This document shows positions 62,503-64,000 of a stretch of DNA of 64,000 bases, in pieces. Position numbers and translations under genes: made by a program. Each line of letters opens with the position of its first letter. The stretch's first letter is position 1. The notes under the pieces were generated by a model. The model searched no databases and was not told where the DNA came from. It saw nothing but the letters and a program-made list of their open reading frames with translations. Origin of the DNA: an uncultured Phycisphaerales bacterium (GTDB taxonomy: Bacteria > Planctomycetota > Phycisphaerae > Tepidisphaerales > Tepidisphaeraceae); the NCBI GenBank assembly GCA_903871935.1, contig CAIQIQ010000119.1, forward strand, positions 1 through 64,000, in the 5' to 3' direction.

Positions 62503-63135
62503 GTCCGGATACATTCGCAGTACGTGATGGCGTAATACGTAGTGGAGGAGGGGAAAACGAGGCGTCAGAAGCGACGTGGGGAAGACCGAAGATGCTCAGG
62601 TTAGAGCGCGCAGTTTGCGTTATGTGTAAGGCACGTCACAGTTTGGTCGGAAGGTGCTCAAGCGCGCGGATGGGGTGGCGGTTCCTACTTATCTGGTAGG
62701 AGTATGGGTATTCAATTGAGAAAGAACGCTGCCTCTACCTATACAGGCGGTGTCGCGCTTGGTGCGCACAACGCGCACCACTTTGAGAGCGCACCTTCGG
62801 TTTTCCATTGGTTTTGGGGGGTCGGGGTCGAAAAATCTGAAAAGATTGCTGTAAGTCGCGGTGCGCGCCTGTGCGCGCAGCGGCCCGCCCCTCCCCACCC
62901 GCCGACAGGCGGTCCCAAAGGCGCCGCCGAAGGCGGCTGAACCGAGACTGCGGCGGCCGCGCCGACGCGCAGGTGCTTGTGAATGCACCGCTACAGCATC
63001 AGCAAGGCGAAGGTCGGATTGTGGCCGGGAGCCGGGGCGGGCCAAATGCAGGCCCGCAGAGAAAGCCGGGGAGCCGGGGAATATTCTTGCGCTGGGATTG
63101 AACATTTCCGTGCTGCAAGCGACTGTTAATCGGCG

Positions 63136-63678
63136 ATGGATATTGCGGAACGGCAACTTGAGGCATTGCTCGTCGTCCGGGCGCAGACGGGCGATGAGAC
63201 CGCCTTTGAGGCGATCGTGCGCCGGTATCACGCACGGCTGCTCTACTTTGTCCGCCGCATGGTGTGCGGCTACAGCGGAGCCGATGACGTACTGCAGGAC
63301 GTCTGGCTCGCGGCCCATCAGCAGTTGCCGCGGCTGCGGAGTCCTGAAACGTTGCGCGTGTGGCTCTATCGGATTGCCAGGAATCGGGCCATGCAGGCCA
63401 TGCGACAGCGACACTGGCCTGCCGAGAAGGCGGTGCCCGACTGCACCGCAGCACCTGAAGCGGAGGAGCCGCAGTTCACGGCGGCCGACGCCGAGAAGGT
63501 GCATGCAGCCTTGGACCGACTGTCACCAGCCCATCGGGAGATTCTGACCTTGCGGTTTCTGGAACAACTCAGCTACGAAGAACTGGCGACGACCACGGAT
63601 TGCGACCTTGGCACCGTGAAATCACGGCTCTATTACGCGAAACGGGCGATCAAACAGGAATTGGAGAAGATGCCATGA
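63136..63678 (+). CDS. ECF-type RNA polymerase sigma factor
   Basis: 180 residues. Region 2: EAIVRRYHARLLYFVRRMV...GADDVLQDVWLAA; region 4: LDRLSPAHREILTLRFLEQLSYEELATTTD and GTVKSRLYYAKRAIKQELEK. Region 2.4 helix VWLYRIARNRAMQAMRQ. Directs polymerase to a small stress regulon. The stop overlaps the next start (ATGA). A large repeat-bearing gap precedes it. Confidence 0.92.
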   Translation: MDIAERQLEALLVVRAQTGDETAFEAIVRRYHARLLYFVRRMVCGYSGADDVLQDVWLAAHQQLPRLRSPETLRVWLYRIARNRAMQAMRQRHWPAEKAVPDCTAAPEAEEPQFTAADAEKVHAALDRLSPAHREILTLRFLEQLSYEELATTTDCDLGTVKSRLYYAKRAIKQELEKMP

Positions 63679-64000
63679 GCGATGAACTGGGAAAGGCGTT
63701 GCTTGGACAAGATGGCCTGCAGGTGGGCCAAGCCGATGCCGTGGAGTTTGAGAAACTGCGACGGAAAGTGGCCCTGGGTCAAAAGAGGGTACGGCGTCTG
63801 CGCTGGATTCTGAAGGTCTCGTGGGCATGGGTGTCTCTGGCTGTTCTGACGGAGGCGTGGTTCTACGTCAGGATTCAGGCCAACATTGCCAACCACGCCG
63901 GCGAAACGCCAGTGCCGATTCCATCTGGAATGTGGTTGTGGGTACTCCTGTTCGTGCTGATTCCAGGCGGCGTGCTGATGACGCCTGTGGCGGTAGTCTC
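63675..64000 (+). CDS. Membrane protein coupled to the sigma factor, partial
   Basis: Starts MSDELGKALLGQDGLQVGQ, overlaps the sigma stop by 4 nt and runs off the right edge after 108 codons. A soluble Lys/Arg-rich stretch (LRRKVALGQKRVRRLRW) is followed by two hydrophobic helices (VSWAWVSLAVLTEAWFY, MWLWVLLFVLIPGGVLM). The position makes an anti-sigma or sigma-associated sensor role likely, but no zinc-anti-sigma (ZAS) motif is visible in this part. Confidence 0.8.
   Translation, partial: MSDELGKALLGQDGLQVGQADAVEFEKLRRKVALGQKRVRRLRWILKVSWAWVSLAVLTEAWFYVRIQANIANHAGETPVPIPSGMWLWVLLFVLIPGGVLMTPVAVV

Larger units (their letters stand above)
62242..63135. other. 894-nt gene-free region with DnaA-box repeats
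   Basis: Divergent region between the glgP operon and the sigma-factor gene. Two TGTGGATAA sequences (62377-62385, 62494-62502), the 50-bp repeat copy 2, a second GGTGCGCAGGTT (62473-62484) and a TACGT palindrome (62518-62543). After 62700 only GC-rich sequence with small hairpins (e.g. GGTGCGC/GCGCACC near 62760-62780). No gene. Confidence 0.7.

Noticed and set aside
62242-63135. Replication origin
   Set aside because: Two DnaA-box-like sites and no AT-rich unwinding region, dnaA or dnaN nearby; the same boxes occur in other intergenic repeats, so an origin is not supported.

Overview
The window looks like chromosomal DNA of a GC-rich planctomycete, probably of the Phycisphaerae. This is an inference: two giant surface proteins carry the planctomycete LEPR-XLL N-terminal motif, a membrane protein carries the C-x2-C-SYDLRG zinc-ribbon signature often seen in that phylum, and many proteins (BNR-repeat protein, DUF4185-like protein, duplicated URO-D-like proteins) are typical of planctomycete accessory genomes. 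No rRNA, tRNA, CRISPR array, prophage or insertion sequence was seen.

Layout. 1-6.2 kb: the 5' end of a URO-D-like gene on the minus strand, an ART-like orphan, a coupled minus-strand operon (PLP-homeostasis protein, double-kinase protein, membrane protein), a candidate small RNA with terminator, a small unknown gene, trpA and a GNAT acetyltransferase. 6.6-16 kb: LEPR-XLL giant 1, ychF, a CHAP-domain protein, a metallothionein translationally coupled to a YgfZ-type protein, and metK with terminator. 16-31 kb: mostly housekeeping genes (SWIM-SNF2 helicase, RDD/zinc-ribbon protein, YqgE, a small basic unknown protein with its own promoter and terminator, response regulator plus Bpt leucyltransferase, Dus, Nif3, HflX, TM2, polyprenyl synthase, cysteine desulfurase, dtd, M50 protease). 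31-35 kb: LEPR-XLL giant 2.

35-49 kb is catabolic and accessory: a minus-strand set (metallophosphoesterase, esterase, amidohydrolase), a plus-strand run (cupin-like, pseudopilin-like membrane protein, DUF4185-like, 13-Asp-box BNR protein, DJ-1/PfpI), then a tight plus operon of two zinc alcohol dehydrogenases, an MBL hydrolase and a URO-D-family protein. 48.8-50.1 kb is a mosaic of short perfect hairpins. It includes a duplicated ~220-bp segment that carries a relic of the URO-D gene's 3' end with an in-frame stop, and an orphan nucleotidyltransferase.

50-62 kb: an HTH gene with a strong promoter but no nearby stop runs head-on into three tandem paralogous ~700-residue membrane proteins. 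A DUF4126 gene lies between two of them, and a ThiD2-ThiE fusion and alpha-glucan phosphorylase lie upstream on the same strand. 62.2-63.1 kb is gene-free and holds DnaA-box-like repeats also found at 10.4 kb. The window ends in an ECF sigma factor overlapping a membrane protein.

The most unusual features are the shared ~270-residue C-terminal domain of the two giants, the hairpin mosaic with the displaced stop codon, the tripled transporter array, the DnaA-box repeat family, and the metallothionein-YgfZ coupling.
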